A stretch of 64,000 nt of DNA from Gemmatimonas sp. (GCA_023910675.1 JAAVWC010000018.1:16129-80128), one strand, 5' to 3'; counted from the stretch's first letter, positions 17,444-26,787 are shown. Notes: generated from the letters alone by a model not told the origin. Translations and numbers: made by a program.

Positions 17444-17580
17444 CCCTCCGTCGGGCTCGTGAGCGAAAAAGGCTACCCCCTGTGAAAGCGGGGGCGCGCA
17501 AAGCTCCGGGGCTATCGCGACCACGAGGCAGTGGTTGTCATGCCGGCCGAGCCGCCGAACCACTGTAGTAGACGGAGGCT
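17444..17580 (+). promoter_or_regulatory. Candidate c-di-GMP-I (GEMM-like) riboswitch sequestering the RBS
   Basis: The leader of the Big_2 lipoprotein gene holds a structured element. GGCTACCCCC-TGTGAAAGC-GGGGG gives a stem with a GAAA-type loop, followed by CGCGCAAAGC-TCCGGGGCTA, matching the conserved GCAAAGC..CGGGGCTA of the GEMM motif. A second stem, GCGACCAC/GTGGTTGTC, precedes GCCGGCCGAGCCGCC, equivalent to the 3' receptor strand, although that strand deviates from the usual AGCCGGGTTACC. Outside the aptamer, CCTCCGTC (17445-17452) is complementary to GACGGAGG (17571-17578), which contains the Shine-Dalgarno sequence 8 bases before the ATG. This suggests translational control. Upstream, 17241-17443 shows nothing else recognisable. 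Confidence 0.65.
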
Positions 17581-17586
17581 TTACAG

Positions 17587-19227
17587 ATGTTCCCCCTCAA
17601 GCGGTACGCATTCGCCTTACCCCTGTGTGCGCTCGCTGCCTGTGGCAGTGACCGCAGTGTGAACCCCGTGGTCGACAAGGTGGACGCGGTCAACGACGCC
17701 GGCATCACGTCGGCTGGCGTAGTGGCGAGCTACACGCTCGAAGTTGGCCAGCGGGTGACCATCAAACCCCGCACGACCACCCGCACCAGCCGATTGCGCT
17801 GGAGTTCGAACAACGCTGACGTGGCCAGTGTAAATTCTACGGGTACCGTGACGGCGAACTCCACCGGTACGGCCACGGTGACCGTGAGTGGCGGTTGGGT
17901 GGCGGAGAACTACACCGTCGTGGTGACCGCGCCTGCGCCACCGCCGGCGCCGACCGTGACGGCGTTTACGTTGCAGCCCGCGGCCGGCGTCAGCCTTCTT
18001 CCGGGGCAGACGCAGCAGTTCGCGCCTGCGGCGACGTGGAGCGACGGGCAGCAGTACCCGCTTTCGGTCACGTATTCGGCAACGGGAGGCACCATCAGCA
18101 GCACCGGATTGTTCACGGCCGGGAGTACGGCGGGCCGTTTCAGTGTGATCGCGACATGTGTGTGCGGGCTCGTGGCCACCTCGACGGTAGACGTGGCACA
18201 GCTCACAACGTTGCGCATCAGCCCGAAAACGGTGACGCTCGCTGCGGGTGCCACGCAGCAGTTCGCGACGACGGCCTTGTGGAGCACGGGCGCCACGACG
18301 CTTCCGCCGATCAGCTACAGTGCGAGCCTCGGGACTGTCTCGCAGTCCGGTCTGTATACGGCGCCGAGCACGGCCGGTACGTACCGGGTGATTGTGGCCC
18401 ATGCCAATGGCAGCGCGCGCGATACTGCGGTGGTCACGGTCGGAGGCGGAACGGGCACTGGTGGTGGCGGTACGACGACCACGCAGGCGGGTGCGATGTT
18501 CTTCTCGGATAACTTCGACAATGGCCAGCGTAACAGTGCAAACGGCTTTCGCTGGTTAGGCGCGACGGAGCCTACGATTAGCACCGAGCGTGCCTTCTCC
18601 GGCTCGTACGCGATGCGCTTCCAGTTCAACGGTTCAGCTCCGGGTGGACAAGCGTGGTCGGAAGAGCGCTTTGATATGGGGCGCTATCTTTCTGAGCTGG
18701 GAATGGAGTACATGCTTTACGTACCTGCCAACTACAAGCATCGGATAAACTCCAACAACAAATTCCTAATTCTCTGGCGTGATGTCTACGGCGGTACCTC
18801 CGGTACCTTGGAGGTGAGTGCGGAGACATGGCGCATCAGCGACACGGAGTCAAGAATTCAGTTTGGTTCCACGTGGACAAATTACAACTGGACAGGAAAC
18901 ACGGGTACGTCGGGGACAGTGATTGGTCCGAACTCTGCGATGAAGCCCGGTCAGTGGAACCGAATTCGCTTCTACGTAAAGGCTGCGACCTATAGGAGTG
19001 CCTTCATCGAGAATTCCGGTGCGGCAGACGGGGTGATGAAGATGTGGGTCAACAACGAGCTTGTATACAGCAAGACCAACGGTGACTTCAACAATTTCGA
19101 TCGCAACGTCGTAGGGACCACCCTCAGAAACGGCTACTTGATGGGCTATCAGAACAGCGGTTTCGACCAGCTGACGGTATTCTTCATCGACGATGTCAAG
19201 TTCTTTCAGGGTAACCCTGGCTGGTAG
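17587..19227 (+). CDS. Surface lipoprotein with Big_2 domains and a lyase-like C-terminal domain
   Basis: A 546-residue lipoprotein with signal peptide and lipobox LAAC (Cys19). Residues about 45-115 form a Big_2 Ig-like domain (WSSNNADVASVNSTGTVTAN). Two more related units follow at about 125-205 and 210-285, each with a QQFA..W..G and a SGLF/LYTA turn. A Gly/Thr linker (GGGTGTGGGGTTTT) leads to a jelly-roll domain at about 305-545 (NFDNGQRNS, YMLYVPANY, WNRIRFYVKA, MKMWVNNELVYS, FFIDDVKFF) that resembles polysaccharide-lyase or laminin-G-type sugar-binding folds. It is probably an outer-surface carbohydrate-binding or -cleaving protein. It is preceded by a likely riboswitch and followed by a terminator hairpin. 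Confidence 0.78.
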   Translation: MFPLKRYAFALPLCALAACGSDRSVNPVVDKVDAVNDAGITSAGVVASYTLEVGQRVTIKPRTTTRTSRLRWSSNNADVASVNSTGTVTANSTGTATVTVSGGWVAENYTVVVTAPAPPPAPTVTAFTLQPAAGVSLLPGQTQQFAPAATWSDGQQYPLSVTYSATGGTISSTGLFTAGSTAGRFSVIATCVCGLVATSTVDVAQLTTLRISPKTVTLAAGATQQFATTALWSTGATTLPPISYSASLGTVSQSGLYTAPSTAGTYRVIVAHANGSARDTAVVTVGGGTGTGGGGTTTTQAGAMFFSDNFDNGQRNSANGFRWLGATEPTISTERAFSGSYAMRFQFNGSAPGGQAWSEERFDMGRYLSELGMEYMLYVPANYKHRINSNNKFLILWRDVYGGTSGTLEVSAETWRISDTESRIQFGSTWTNYNWTGNTGTSGTVIGPNSAMKPGQWNRIRFYVKAATYRSAFIENSGAADGVMKMWVNNELVYSKTNGDFNNFDRNVVGTTLRNGYLMGYQNSGFDQLTVFFIDDVKFFQGNPGW

Positions 19228-19265
19228 GCTCAAGCGCAAGCGCTTACAGCCGAAGTACATTAATC

Positions 19266-19295
19266 GCGGGGCAACGCTCAAGGGCGTTGCCCCGC
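19266..19295 (+). terminator. 12-bp stem terminator after the Big_2 lipoprotein gene
   Basis: GCGGGGCAACGC (19266-19277) pairs perfectly with GCGTTGCCCCGC (19284-19295) around TCAAGG, 39 bp after the stop codon at 19227. No clear T-tract follows. Confidence 0.72.
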
Positions 19296-19408
19296 AGCGC
19301 TATTGACAGTCAGTTTGGGGTAGAATTAGCTCAGCTGCATTGTTCCGAAGCGGACCCGCCGCTCAAGGTCGAACAGCGGCCATCTGCCTCACGTCCCTTA
19401 AAGAAGAT

Positions 19409-20812
19409 ATGGCTCGCGTCCAAACTGCCAGCGTATCCGTTGAACACCCGCGGGCATTTCAGCTCCCTGTTACCATCGCCGGGATATGGAAAGCATTTTG
19501 GGTTGAGCCGTGGTCGTTCAAGTTTACCTGCATTTATATCTTCTTCGACTACGTGAGGCCGCAGGAAGTTTATCCAGCGCTCCAGATCCTCCCTTGGGCG
19601 CAGCTTACTCTCGCAGGTGCGTGCGCGAGTTTCATTCTCGAAGGGCGAAGAATCGTCTCGAAAACATTTGCAAACTGGTTGCTCGCCACTTTTGGTTTGG
19701 TCGTGCTGCTCAGTTCGATGCTGGCATTCTCTCCGGATGATTCATTCGACAAAATCAACATTGTAGTTAGCTGGTTGGTTCTGTTTTTTCTGATGGCAAA
19801 TACCGCCACAGACCAAAGAAAATTTCACTTGATGATTGTACTGTTCCTGGTTTGGAGTACAAAGATGAGCCAGCACGGTGCTCGTGCCTTCCTGACTGGC
19901 AGCGGCTCAGCTGGTGGCGCACCGGGCTATTTCCAGAACACGGGCGAGTTTGCATTGCAAATGTGTATCTATGTTCCGTTAGCCATTTACTTCATCTTTG
20001 GACTAAGGCCTCTACTAAGCAAGCAGAAGGTCCTAATTCTGTCGTTGCTGCCGGTTGCCGGTGTCCTCGGCATTATCAACTCTGGCTCGCGAGGAGGCTT
20101 CCTCGGTCTCGCGGCTGTCGGACTTTGGATGCTTTTGCGCAGTAAGCATAAGCTCCGCGGATTTGCGTCATTAATTGTGCTCGTGCCAATACTGTGGATT
20201 CTCACTCCAGAGTATCAAAAGGAGCGATTCCGTACTGCGGGCGACGATGAGACTTCAGTCTCTCGCCTTGTCTATTGGAAACGCGGTGTTGAAATGGCCA
20301 ACAAGCATCCGGTTTTGGGAGTAGGATACGAGAACTGGGTGCCTTACTCAGTCGCATTCTATCCGCCCAAGAGTGGTGAGCTTGTCAAATGGATAGCTCC
20401 AGGAGTGTACGCGATCGAAGTATCCCACAACATTTTCATCGAGGTATTGTCTCAGCTTGGCTACACGGGGCTCCTCCTCTATTCATCAATACTGACCTAT
20501 ATCTGGGTTCTCAACCGCCGTACGCGGCTACTGTTGAAACAGCTCGGTGAGAACGGGCGGTTCCTCCGGGAAATCAGTTACGGTCTAGATGCTGGGGTAA
20601 TCGGGTTCATCGTCGCTGGCTTCTTCATGGCGGTCGCGTTCTATCCATTTACTTGGGTGCAACTCGGATTGGCAGGAGCGCTTCATTCTGCGGCGCTCCG
20701 AACGATTGCTTTGACAGCTGGAAACGCTCAAATCGCGGCGCCGCTTCGGACTCCCAAGCCCCGTTCTGGATGGAGGAGCCGAAGGTTAGCAATAGGTGGA
20801 GTGCGGAATTGA
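19409..20812 (+). CDS. Wzy/WaaL-like O-antigen polymerase/ligase, membrane protein
   Basis: About 467 residues with 10-12 membrane segments. The region IINSGSRGGFLGLAA and the later long loop ending in VSHNIFIEVLSQLGYTGLLLY are hallmarks of the Wzy_C (O-antigen ligase) family. The N-terminal FDYVRPQEVYPAL recalls the subgroup annotated as exosortase-A-associated O-glycosylation ligases. It would polymerise or transfer undecaprenyl-linked polysaccharide on the periplasmic side. An in-frame TTG at 19340 extends the frame, but the ATG at 19409 after AAAGAAG is preferred. Its 3' end is 51 bp from a decayed transposase. The base composition is visibly lower in GC than regions 1 and 3. Confidence 0.85.
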   Translation: MARVQTASVSVEHPRAFQLPVTIAGIWKAFWVEPWSFKFTCIYIFFDYVRPQEVYPALQILPWAQLTLAGACASFILEGRRIVSKTFANWLLATFGLVVLLSSMLAFSPDDSFDKINIVVSWLVLFFLMANTATDQRKFHLMIVLFLVWSTKMSQHGARAFLTGSGSAGGAPGYFQNTGEFALQMCIYVPLAIYFIFGLRPLLSKQKVLILSLLPVAGVLGIINSGSRGGFLGLAAVGLWMLLRSKHKLRGFASLIVLVPILWILTPEYQKERFRTAGDDETSVSRLVYWKRGVEMANKHPVLGVGYENWVPYSVAFYPPKSGELVKWIAPGVYAIEVSHNIFIEVLSQLGYTGLLLYSSILTYIWVLNRRTRLLLKQLGENGRFLREISYGLDAGVIGFIVAGFFMAVAFYPFTWVQLGLAGALHSAALRTIALTAGNAQIAAPLRTPKPRSGWRSRRLAIGGVRN

Positions 20813-20863
20813 TCCGGCCTCCATATCGCTGACACGCCAGCGTTCTGGTGGTTTCATTGCAAC

Positions 20864-21850
20864 ATGACGCATCCCGATCTCCGGACCCTGAAGCCGGCGG
20901 CGCGAGCCGAGAAGTGGCGGATCGCCGTGGCCATTCGTGAAGAAGGCCTGCGCTTCAGTGACATCGGTCGCGCGTTGGTGGACGTCTCGAAGTGCTGGGA
21001 TCGGTACCAGGACGGCGGCGCCAACACCCTGGCGACCCCGAAAAGCGGGCCCGCGGTCGGGGCGCATCGGTGTCTCACCGCCAAGCAACAACAGTCAGCG
21101 CAGCGCGCGATTGCGGATACGACACCCTATCAGTTGAAGCTGTCGTTCGCCTCGTGGAACCGCGCCGCCGCCGTACACTGCATTGAACGGAACTATGGGT
21201 TCACCCTGCCAGTGCGGACGATGGGGCTCGATCTCGCTCGCTGGGGCGTCGCGGCGTACTCCATCGCAGCGCGGCGCCATACCAAGAATCCGCGGATCAA
21301 GCGGCTGGCCGCCGCCAGAGGGGCGGAGATTTACTTGGGCGATGAAACGAGCCTGAGTGCGAGTGATCCGCGGGGCCGCGGCTTCGCGCCAAGAGGAAAG
21401 ACGTTCGTGTGCCCGATCCTTCCGCCGCGAAGGTCATTCAGCTACCTCTCCGCGATCTACAAAACCGGCCTGCTCCGCGTTATGACGCTCAAGATGGCGG
21501 TCGACGCGCCGATGCGCATCACGTTCTTTAAGCGCCTATGCAAGGACGCGGAGCGCACGGTCGTGCTAATCCTCGGTGATCTCATCGTGCACAAGGCGAC
21601 GGGCGTGCACGCTTGGATCGCAGCGAACGCGGAGCTGATCGCGATTCAATACCTGCCGCCGCACGCACCATAGCTCAAGCCCGACGAGTATCTGAACGGG
21701 GACCTTCAGGTGTAGGTCGCGCAGCGTGCGGCGGCTCTCGTTCGGGCCGAGTTGGAGAAGACGACCACGCGACGACTGCGTTCACTGCAGCGCCGTCCCG
21801 AGTGCATCAAGAGAATATTCCATCATCCGCGGGTGCAATACGCGGCGTGA
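20864..21850 (+). pseudogene. IS630-family transposase, decayed
   Basis: The frame starts with an HTH-type N-terminus (SDIGRALVDVSKCWDRYQDGG) and keeps the DDE transposase layout, with AEIYLGDETSLSASDPRG and VVLILGDLIVHKAT. An in-frame TAG at 21671-21673 interrupts it just before LKPDEYLNGDLQV, a second TAG follows at 21713-21715, and the original end is HHPRVQYAA-TGA at 21848-21850. Several catalytic-site residues have also drifted (GDLIVHKA in place of DNxxxHxx). The outer ends may be marked by GCCAGCG near 20836 and its complement near 21862, but this is weak. It is an old, dead insertion. Confidence 0.82.
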
Positions 21851-22040
21851 TGTCAACTAACCGCTGGCCCAAGCAATACCAAATCGATACCTTGCGAAGG
21901 CATCCGTAAGAGTTAATCGGGCTTGCGCGTATGTGATGCGCTGTTCGGTCAACGCACGAACACCAGCACTATCGAATGCACCCGCCAAAATGCCAGCGCT
22001 TCGTATGAGCGCTCATGCATAGACGCCTGAACATCTTTAG

Positions 22041-23224
22041 GGAAAGTCTGAACAGGTAGGAATCGCGGGCAGTGTGGATAAACTCAGCGTCAGCGGGCGC
22101 CGACAGGCGCTCGACTGACCGCGTGCACGGCTCGTCGCGCCCCATTCACGGGGCGACATCGGCCTTTTTCGGCCGATGTCGGCGCACGCGCCGACACTAC
22201 GTGCCCTGCGGCCGTAATCGATGCCGCAGCCGGAAGAGGTTGGCGAGGGTACAAAGGGCGTAGACGCGCGCCGTATTCTTGGCGAGCCCCCGGGAGCGCA
22301 CCGTCGTAAAGCCCCACAGCCGCTTGATGGTGTGAAACGGATGCTCGACCATGGCGCGCACGCGCGACCGGGTGCGATTGATCGCATCCCAGTAGTCGGT
22401 CCGCTTGCCGCTCTTGTTGACGAGGTACCGGCCGCCGCTGAGCTCCCACTGCAGTTTGTCTTCGGCTTTGTAGTACGCCTTGTCGCCGTGCAGCGTCGTC
22501 TCCTGGCCGTGGAGCAAGTGGGGTAACTGGGTGATATCGGCCGTGGCCGCGTCGGTCGTGGTGATCGTGTGGATCACGCCGCGCCGGTCGGTGCCCACGT
22601 GCACCTTCATGCCGAAGTACCACTGGTTGCCCTTCTTCGTCTGCCGCATCTCGGGATCGCGGGTCTTCGTGGCATTCTTCGTCGAGCTGGGCGCGCCAAT
22701 GATGGTGGCATCGACGATGGTACCGGCCTTCAGCAAGAGCTTCCGCCCCTCAAGCAGCGCCTTCACCGCGTCGAACATCCGCGCGGTGAGCTGATGCGCC
22801 TCCAGCAGGTGGCGGAATTTGCAGATCGTGGTCTCGTCGGGCACCGTGTCGTGCAGCAGATCGATACGGGCGAAGCGGCGCATCGACTCCGAGTCGTAGA
22901 GCATGTCTTCCGCCTGCGGATCCGACAGATTGAACCACTGCTGGAGGAAGTAAATCCGGAGCATGGTCGCCATCGGCAGGGGGCGTCGGCCACGTCCCGC
23001 TTTCGGATAGTGCGGCTCGACCAGCGCCTCGAGCGTCGCCCACGGAATCACCTGGTCCATCTCGGTGAGGAACTGCTCGCGGCGGGTCGTCCGTCGCTTG
23101 TTCGAGAGGATCGCATCCGCAAACGTGCGCGGCTCGGTCATCCGGTAGCTCCGACAGAAGGGAAAATCGCGCGCGCCAATATTGCGATTTTCCCTCCGCG
23201 GCGCACTACTTAATCAGAGATTCC
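22041..23224 (-). mobile_element. IS5-family insertion sequence, copy 1 (1184 bp)
   Basis: The ends are GGAAAGTCTGAAC at the left and, on the opposite strand, GGAATCTCTGATT at the right, giving an imperfect terminal inverted repeat GGAA(N3)CTGA. The element is flanked by a 4-bp direct repeat TTAG (22037-22040 and 23225-23228), which fits the YTAR target preference of the IS5 group. Copy 2 at 33554-34737 has the same length and ends. A hairpin-rich leader (CGGCCTTTTTCGGCCG, GCGCGCGCCAATATTGCG) surrounds the transposase gene. The stretch 21851-22036 before it has no recognisable feature. Confidence 0.95.
22197..23141 (-). CDS. IS5-family transposase
   Basis: A 314-residue transposase of the IS5 (ISL2/IS1182-like) DDE type. 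The N-terminal DUF772-like region (RRPLPMATMLRIYFLQQWFNLSD) is followed by DLLHDTVPDETTICKFRHLLE, the first catalytic aspartate in IVDATIIGAPSSTK, a second in LHGDKAYYK, and the terminal MVEHPFHTIKRLWGFTTVRSRG with the catalytic glutamate. It differs from the copy at 33710-34654 at only a handful of residues (for example MTEPRTF against MTEQRTF). Both are full length and look active. Confidence 0.94.
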   Translation of the reverse strand: MTEPRTFADAILSNKRRTTRREQFLTEMDQVIPWATLEALVEPHYPKAGRGRRPLPMATMLRIYFLQQWFNLSDPQAEDMLYDSESMRRFARIDLLHDTVPDETTICKFRHLLEAHQLTARMFDAVKALLEGRKLLLKAGTIVDATIIGAPSSTKNATKTRDPEMRQTKKGNQWYFGMKVHVGTDRRGVIHTITTTDAATADITQLPHLLHGQETTLHGDKAYYKAEDKLQWELSGGRYLVNKSGKRTDYWDAINRTRSRVRAMVEHPFHTIKRLWGFTTVRSRGLAKNTARVYALCTLANLFRLRHRLRPQGT

Positions 23225-23228
23225 TTAG

Positions 23229-23531
23229 CGATCATGATGGGGCACGCATCATCCGCGAAAAAATACCGTCAACGGCTCGCCCCCCCCTGTAGGCGTCCAC
23301 TTAGCGGAAACGTTCGCCACAGGTAACTCGTCCACAAGCAGCGCGACGAGCTAACGGATACAGCCCAATACTGTTTGTGAACTGTGCTAACGCGGTTGGT
23401 GGCTGGTATCTTGGCTCAACGTTTCCCATTGCGGGAATGTGCGGTTAGGATACCGTTGGTTTTCGGCGACATTCATCGAGGACTATTGGAGTCCTCCAAA
23501 GCTGGCAGGAACTTTGCACAAAGAAAGGGAA
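23229..23531. other. Intergenic stretch between IS5 copy 1 and the ABC exporter
   Basis: About 300 bp without a convincing gene. It includes a C-rich run (CGCCCCCCCTGTAGG near 23279) and presumably the promoter of the ABC exporter gene. I see no inverted repeat of note. Confidence 0.4.
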
Positions 23532-25391
23532 GTGGTTACCCCAAATGCCTTCCCGTTACTGGACGCCCTTCGTCGGCTCCTTACGCCGGCGCAGTGGCGT
23601 CGTTACGGGTTGCTGCAAGTCTACTTCGTCCTAACCGGCATCGTGCAGGTAGCTGGCGTGGGTTCCATCGCGCCTTTCGTTGCCCTCGTCGCCGATCCAA
23701 CTCTGGTACAGCGAAACCGCTTGATGGGCTTCGTTTACCATGCCGTGGGATTCGCGAGCGATACCGAAATGCTGATAGCAATGGCGATCTTTACCATGCT
23801 ACTCGTCGCATTTTCGAATGCGGCGGCAGCGGGGGCTACGTGGTTGATCATGCGCTTTTCCTTGGCGATCGGTATAGAGATTCGCCGTGAGCTTTACGCC
23901 TCGTATCTCCTGCGCGACTTTGCTCAGCTGTCTTCCGCTAACTCGGCAGACCTTACTGCAAAAGTCACTCAGGGCGCAAATAGGGTTGTTTATAATGTGA
24001 TTCAGCCCCTGCTGAACTTGGTGAGTCAGGCTATGGTGGTGCTTGCAGTCGTGATCATCCTTGTCTGGTATCGACCTGTCGCAGCGCTCGCTGTCTCGGC
24101 ATTGGTAGGGGTCGGATACATCTTGCTTTTCAGAGCCGTGCGGTCCCGCCTTTCGAGGCAAGGCGCACTCGCTTGGGCTTCTATCCAAGCGAACCAGCGT
24201 CACCTCGCCGAAAGTTTCGGCGGCCTAAAGGAAATCCGACTCGCTGGCCTAACTTCAGAGTATCAGGAAAGGTTTCTCACTCAGGTCCGTCGCGGGGCGA
24301 AGGCAGAGGCGCTGGCGGTTCTATTGGCCGATACGCCACGCTTCGTACTGGAGACGTTGACCGTTTGGGTGCTTTTGGGCGTAGCAATCGGCATGTTGGG
24401 GCAAGGAGTACCCTCGCGCGACATTGTTGGTGTACTGTCCCTCTTCGCCATGGCGGGCTACAGACTTCTTCCCGCAGCCCAGAACGTCTTTAAGTACGCT
24501 GCAACGATTCGCGCGAGTTCTGAGAGCGCTTTCTCGATTCTGCCTGACGTTTTGGAGGGTCGACGTCTACTCAATGATCAGCGAGGCGACACACGATCAG
24601 AGAAGAGTGCGTCAGCTGGGTTGATTGAGTTCAAGGATGTCTGGTTTCAGTATCCGGGCGGGAAAGAGCCCGTACTGCGCGGGATCTCGGTCGCGATTCA
24701 ACCAAATACCCTCACCGTAATCGTCGGGTCATCAGGATCTGGCAAGAGCACGATGGCCGACCTGCTACTAGGGTTGCTGCGCCCAGATATGGGTGATGTC
24801 ACTCTCGCCGGTGCATCGATCAGTACCTTAGGTGCATCATGGCAGCGCCAGCTGGGTTACGTAGCGCAGAGTATCTACTTGAAGGACGACACCATCGCGG
24901 CAAACATTGCTTTTGGCGAGGTGTCCCCTGACTCTAGTCGACTCAGGAAAGCTGCCCGACTTGCCGGTCTAGAGGAGGTTGTGGATTCGCTTCCGCTAAA
25001 GTTCGAATCAATGATAGGCGAGGGAGGCAGTCGGCTAAGTGGAGGACAGCGTCAAAGGATCGGCATAGCGCGTGCGCTATACCGTCAAGTTGGGGTGCTT
25101 GTTCTTGATGAAGCAACTTCGGCGCTAGACGGATCCACAGAACATGACGTGCTTGAGTCGCTTCTGGCGTTGACTTCGACCATGACGATTGTCATGGTTG
25201 CACATAGGGTCTCAACGATCCGTGCGGCCGACAGAATTGTTCTTGTCTCCCAAGGGCGAGTAGCGGAGGAAGGGACGTTCGACGATATGATGCGAAAGAG
25301 TGAAGACTTTAGGAAACTGGTGCGCCTATCCGAGCGCAACAGTTCGCAATCTGGAGTTGACCAGATTTCTTGGAAACCCGACTCGCCCTAA
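23532..25391 (+). CDS. ABC exporter, fused membrane and ATPase domains (MsbA/PglK-like)
   Basis: A half-transporter of about 620 residues. Six membrane helices span residues 20-300, and an ATPase domain fills the rest. It has Walker A GSSGSGKST near residue 399, signature RLSGGQRQRIG near 500, Walker B VLVLDEATSALD near 522 and the switch His in VAHRVS. The frame can be extended upstream to 23439; the GTG at 23532 after AAAGGGA fits homology better. Family members flip lipid-linked sugars or lipids, and PglK flips undecaprenyl-linked oligosaccharide. No Wzx flippase is found in this window, so this gene may fill that role; that is inference from context. Confidence 0.88.
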   Translation: MVTPNAFPLLDALRRLLTPAQWRRYGLLQVYFVLTGIVQVAGVGSIAPFVALVADPTLVQRNRLMGFVYHAVGFASDTEMLIAMAIFTMLLVAFSNAAAAGATWLIMRFSLAIGIEIRRELYASYLLRDFAQLSSANSADLTAKVTQGANRVVYNVIQPLLNLVSQAMVVLAVVIILVWYRPVAALAVSALVGVGYILLFRAVRSRLSRQGALAWASIQANQRHLAESFGGLKEIRLAGLTSEYQERFLTQVRRGAKAEALAVLLADTPRFVLETLTVWVLLGVAIGMLGQGVPSRDIVGVLSLFAMAGYRLLPAAQNVFKYAATIRASSESAFSILPDVLEGRRLLNDQRGDTRSEKSASAGLIEFKDVWFQYPGGKEPVLRGISVAIQPNTLTVIVGSSGSGKSTMADLLLGLLRPDMGDVTLAGASISTLGASWQRQLGYVAQSIYLKDDTIAANIAFGEVSPDSSRLRKAARLAGLEEVVDSLPLKFESMIGEGGSRLSGGQRQRIGIARALYRQVGVLVLDEATSALDGSTEHDVLESLLALTSTMTIVMVAHRVSTIRAADRIVLVSQGRVAEEGTFDDMMRKSEDFRKLVRLSERNSSQSGVDQISWKPDSP

Positions 25392-25411
25392 CTTCTGGGC
25401 GGAGGTGGCAC

Positions 25412-25534
25412 ATGAGATCGAATAAGGCAGAAGGCCGACGTAAGCGTCGGGTATTCAGCGACGCGTTCAAAGCCGAGGCCGTGTGGTTGATTCACGAGGC
25501 ACGCGCGGGAGTGCGAGCCTCGGCGCGGATCTGA
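25412..25534 (+). pseudogene. IS3-type orfA remnant, 5' part
   Basis: An ATG at 25412 opens 40 codons reading MRSNKAEGRRKRRVFSDAF and AEAVWLIHEAR, the start of an HTH-containing IS3 orfA, before a TGA at 25532-25534. The matching 3' part lies beyond the IS3 element at 25578-26859, so the younger element has landed in an older one that was already decaying. Confidence 0.65.
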
Positions 25535-25603
25535 CGTGAGTGTCATCACCAATGTGAAATTGCTCAGAAGTATGGAGTGGAGTGACCCCTCTTCGTTGGA
25601 CAG

Positions 25604-26524
25604 TCAGGGGGTCGAGATTTGACCGGATGAAAGGGTGAGGGCGTAGTCGGCCTCGAAGGCGTTCGGTGACCGATAGTTTAAGGCAGAGTGCTGCCGATTG
25701 TTGTTGTAAATCACTTCCAGGAAGTGCGGAAGGTGCGTGATGATGTCCGCCATGGTGCGGTATCCGCGCGGGTAGATCTCTTCGTGCTTCAGGGTCTTCA
25801 TAAAGCTCTCAACGTGGGCATTGTCATAGGGATTCCCGGCCCGTGACATGGAGCCCAGCAGGCCCGCCTCGACAAGCCGCTCGCGGTAGCGCTTGGACGA
25901 ATATTGCGATCCTCTGTCGGAGTGATGAACGCAGTCCGGCGGCGGATTCCGGCTCTCGATGGCGGCGTCCAGTGCGGCCAAGGGTAGTCGCGCATCGAGC
26001 GTAGGGCCGATGGCGTAGCCGATCACCTTGCGGGAGAACACGTCCAGCACGACGGCAAGGAACACGAAGGTCCGTTCCAGCCGCACGTAGGTGATGTCGG
26101 AAACCCACAGTTGATTCGGTCCCGTCGGGACGATCTCTGCGCGGAGATTCGGATACCAGGAACCGGACACCGCATCCGGCTCCGCGACGACCCACGGTCG
26201 GCGGCGAGCCGACGGGGGCAGCAACATCGCCTGCATGACGCGCTGGACGCGCTTGTGATTGGCGCGATGGGGACCGGACCGAAGCGCTCGAGTGATCCGA
26301 CGATAGCCATACCCTGGGAAGTCGCGCTGCACCTGCGCGATGGCCGCGCGGAGGTCGGCATCGGCATCGCTCGCGTGCGCGTCGGCCTCGCGTGGCCGTC
26401 GGTAGTAGGTACTGCGGGGCAGACCGATCATGCGACATCCTCGTCCGGCGCTGACGCCACCGGCCCGGAGATGATCAACGACCGCCCGCTGCTCGTTGCG
26501 GGGGCGGCGATGAGCCCCCTTTTT
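25604..26524 (-). CDS. IS3-family transposase OrfB (DDE integrase part)
   Basis: The catalytic half of the IS3 transposase, about 305 residues, read by -1 frameshifting from orfA. An A5G3 run (CTAAAAAGGG on the minus strand, 26516-26526) lies where the two frames meet. The rve-type integrase domain is complete: NQLWVSDITYVRLE with the first Asp, CVHHSDRGSQYSS with the second, and NPYDNAHVESFMKTLKHE with the Glu. The N-terminal HTH_21 region has STYYRRP and DFPGYGYRRITRAL. The protein ends normally at 25604. The element looks intact. Confidence 0.9.
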   Translation of the reverse strand, partial: KKGAHRRPRNEQRAVVDHLRAGGVSAGRGCRMIGLPRSTYYRRPREADAHASDADADLRAAIAQVQRDFPGYGYRRITRALRSGPHRANHKRVQRVMQAMLLPPSARRRPWVVAEPDAVSGSWYPNLRAEIVPTGPNQLWVSDITYVRLERTFVFLAVVLDVFSRKVIGYAIGPTLDARLPLAALDAAIESRNPPPDCVHHSDRGSQYSSKRYRERLVEAGLLGSMSRAGNPYDNAHVESFMKTLKHEEIYPRGYRTMADIITHLPHFLEVIYNNNRQHSALNYRSPNAFEADYALTLSSGQISTP

Positions 26525-26787
26525 AGCAGGTCGAGCTCCATGGTGAGCTGACCCACTTTGCGCTCGAGGGCTGCGATGTGCTGCGCGGTCTCGACCGACT
26601 CTTCCTCGCGCTGTAGATCGAGCGACAGCTCGCCAGCGTGGTACTTCTTGAGCCAGTAGTGCACGAGAGAGTGATCGACGCCGGCCTTGGTGGCCAGCCC
26701 CTTCAGGCTGCCCTCGCCAGCGAGGTACGCCTCTACGACCCCGAGTTTGAACTCGGTGCTGAACCGTCGGTACGTCTTGCCGCGCAT
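26428..26787 (-). CDS. IS3-family transposase OrfA (HTH, leucine zipper)
   Basis: A 119-residue protein beginning MRGKTYRRFSTEFKLGVVEAY, with a helix-turn-helix (GLATKAGVDHSLVHYWLKKY) that binds the element's ends and a leucine-zipper segment (IAALERKVGQLTMELDLLK) that multimerises it. Alone it usually acts as a regulator; fused to OrfB by frameshifting it forms the transposase. The frames overlap around the A-run at 26520-26524. Confidence 0.88.
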   Translation of the reverse strand: MRGKTYRRFSTEFKLGVVEAYLAGEGSLKGLATKAGVDHSLVHYWLKKYHAGELSLDLQREEESVETAQHIAALERKVGQLTMELDLLKRGLIAAPATSSGRSLIISGPVASAPDEDVA

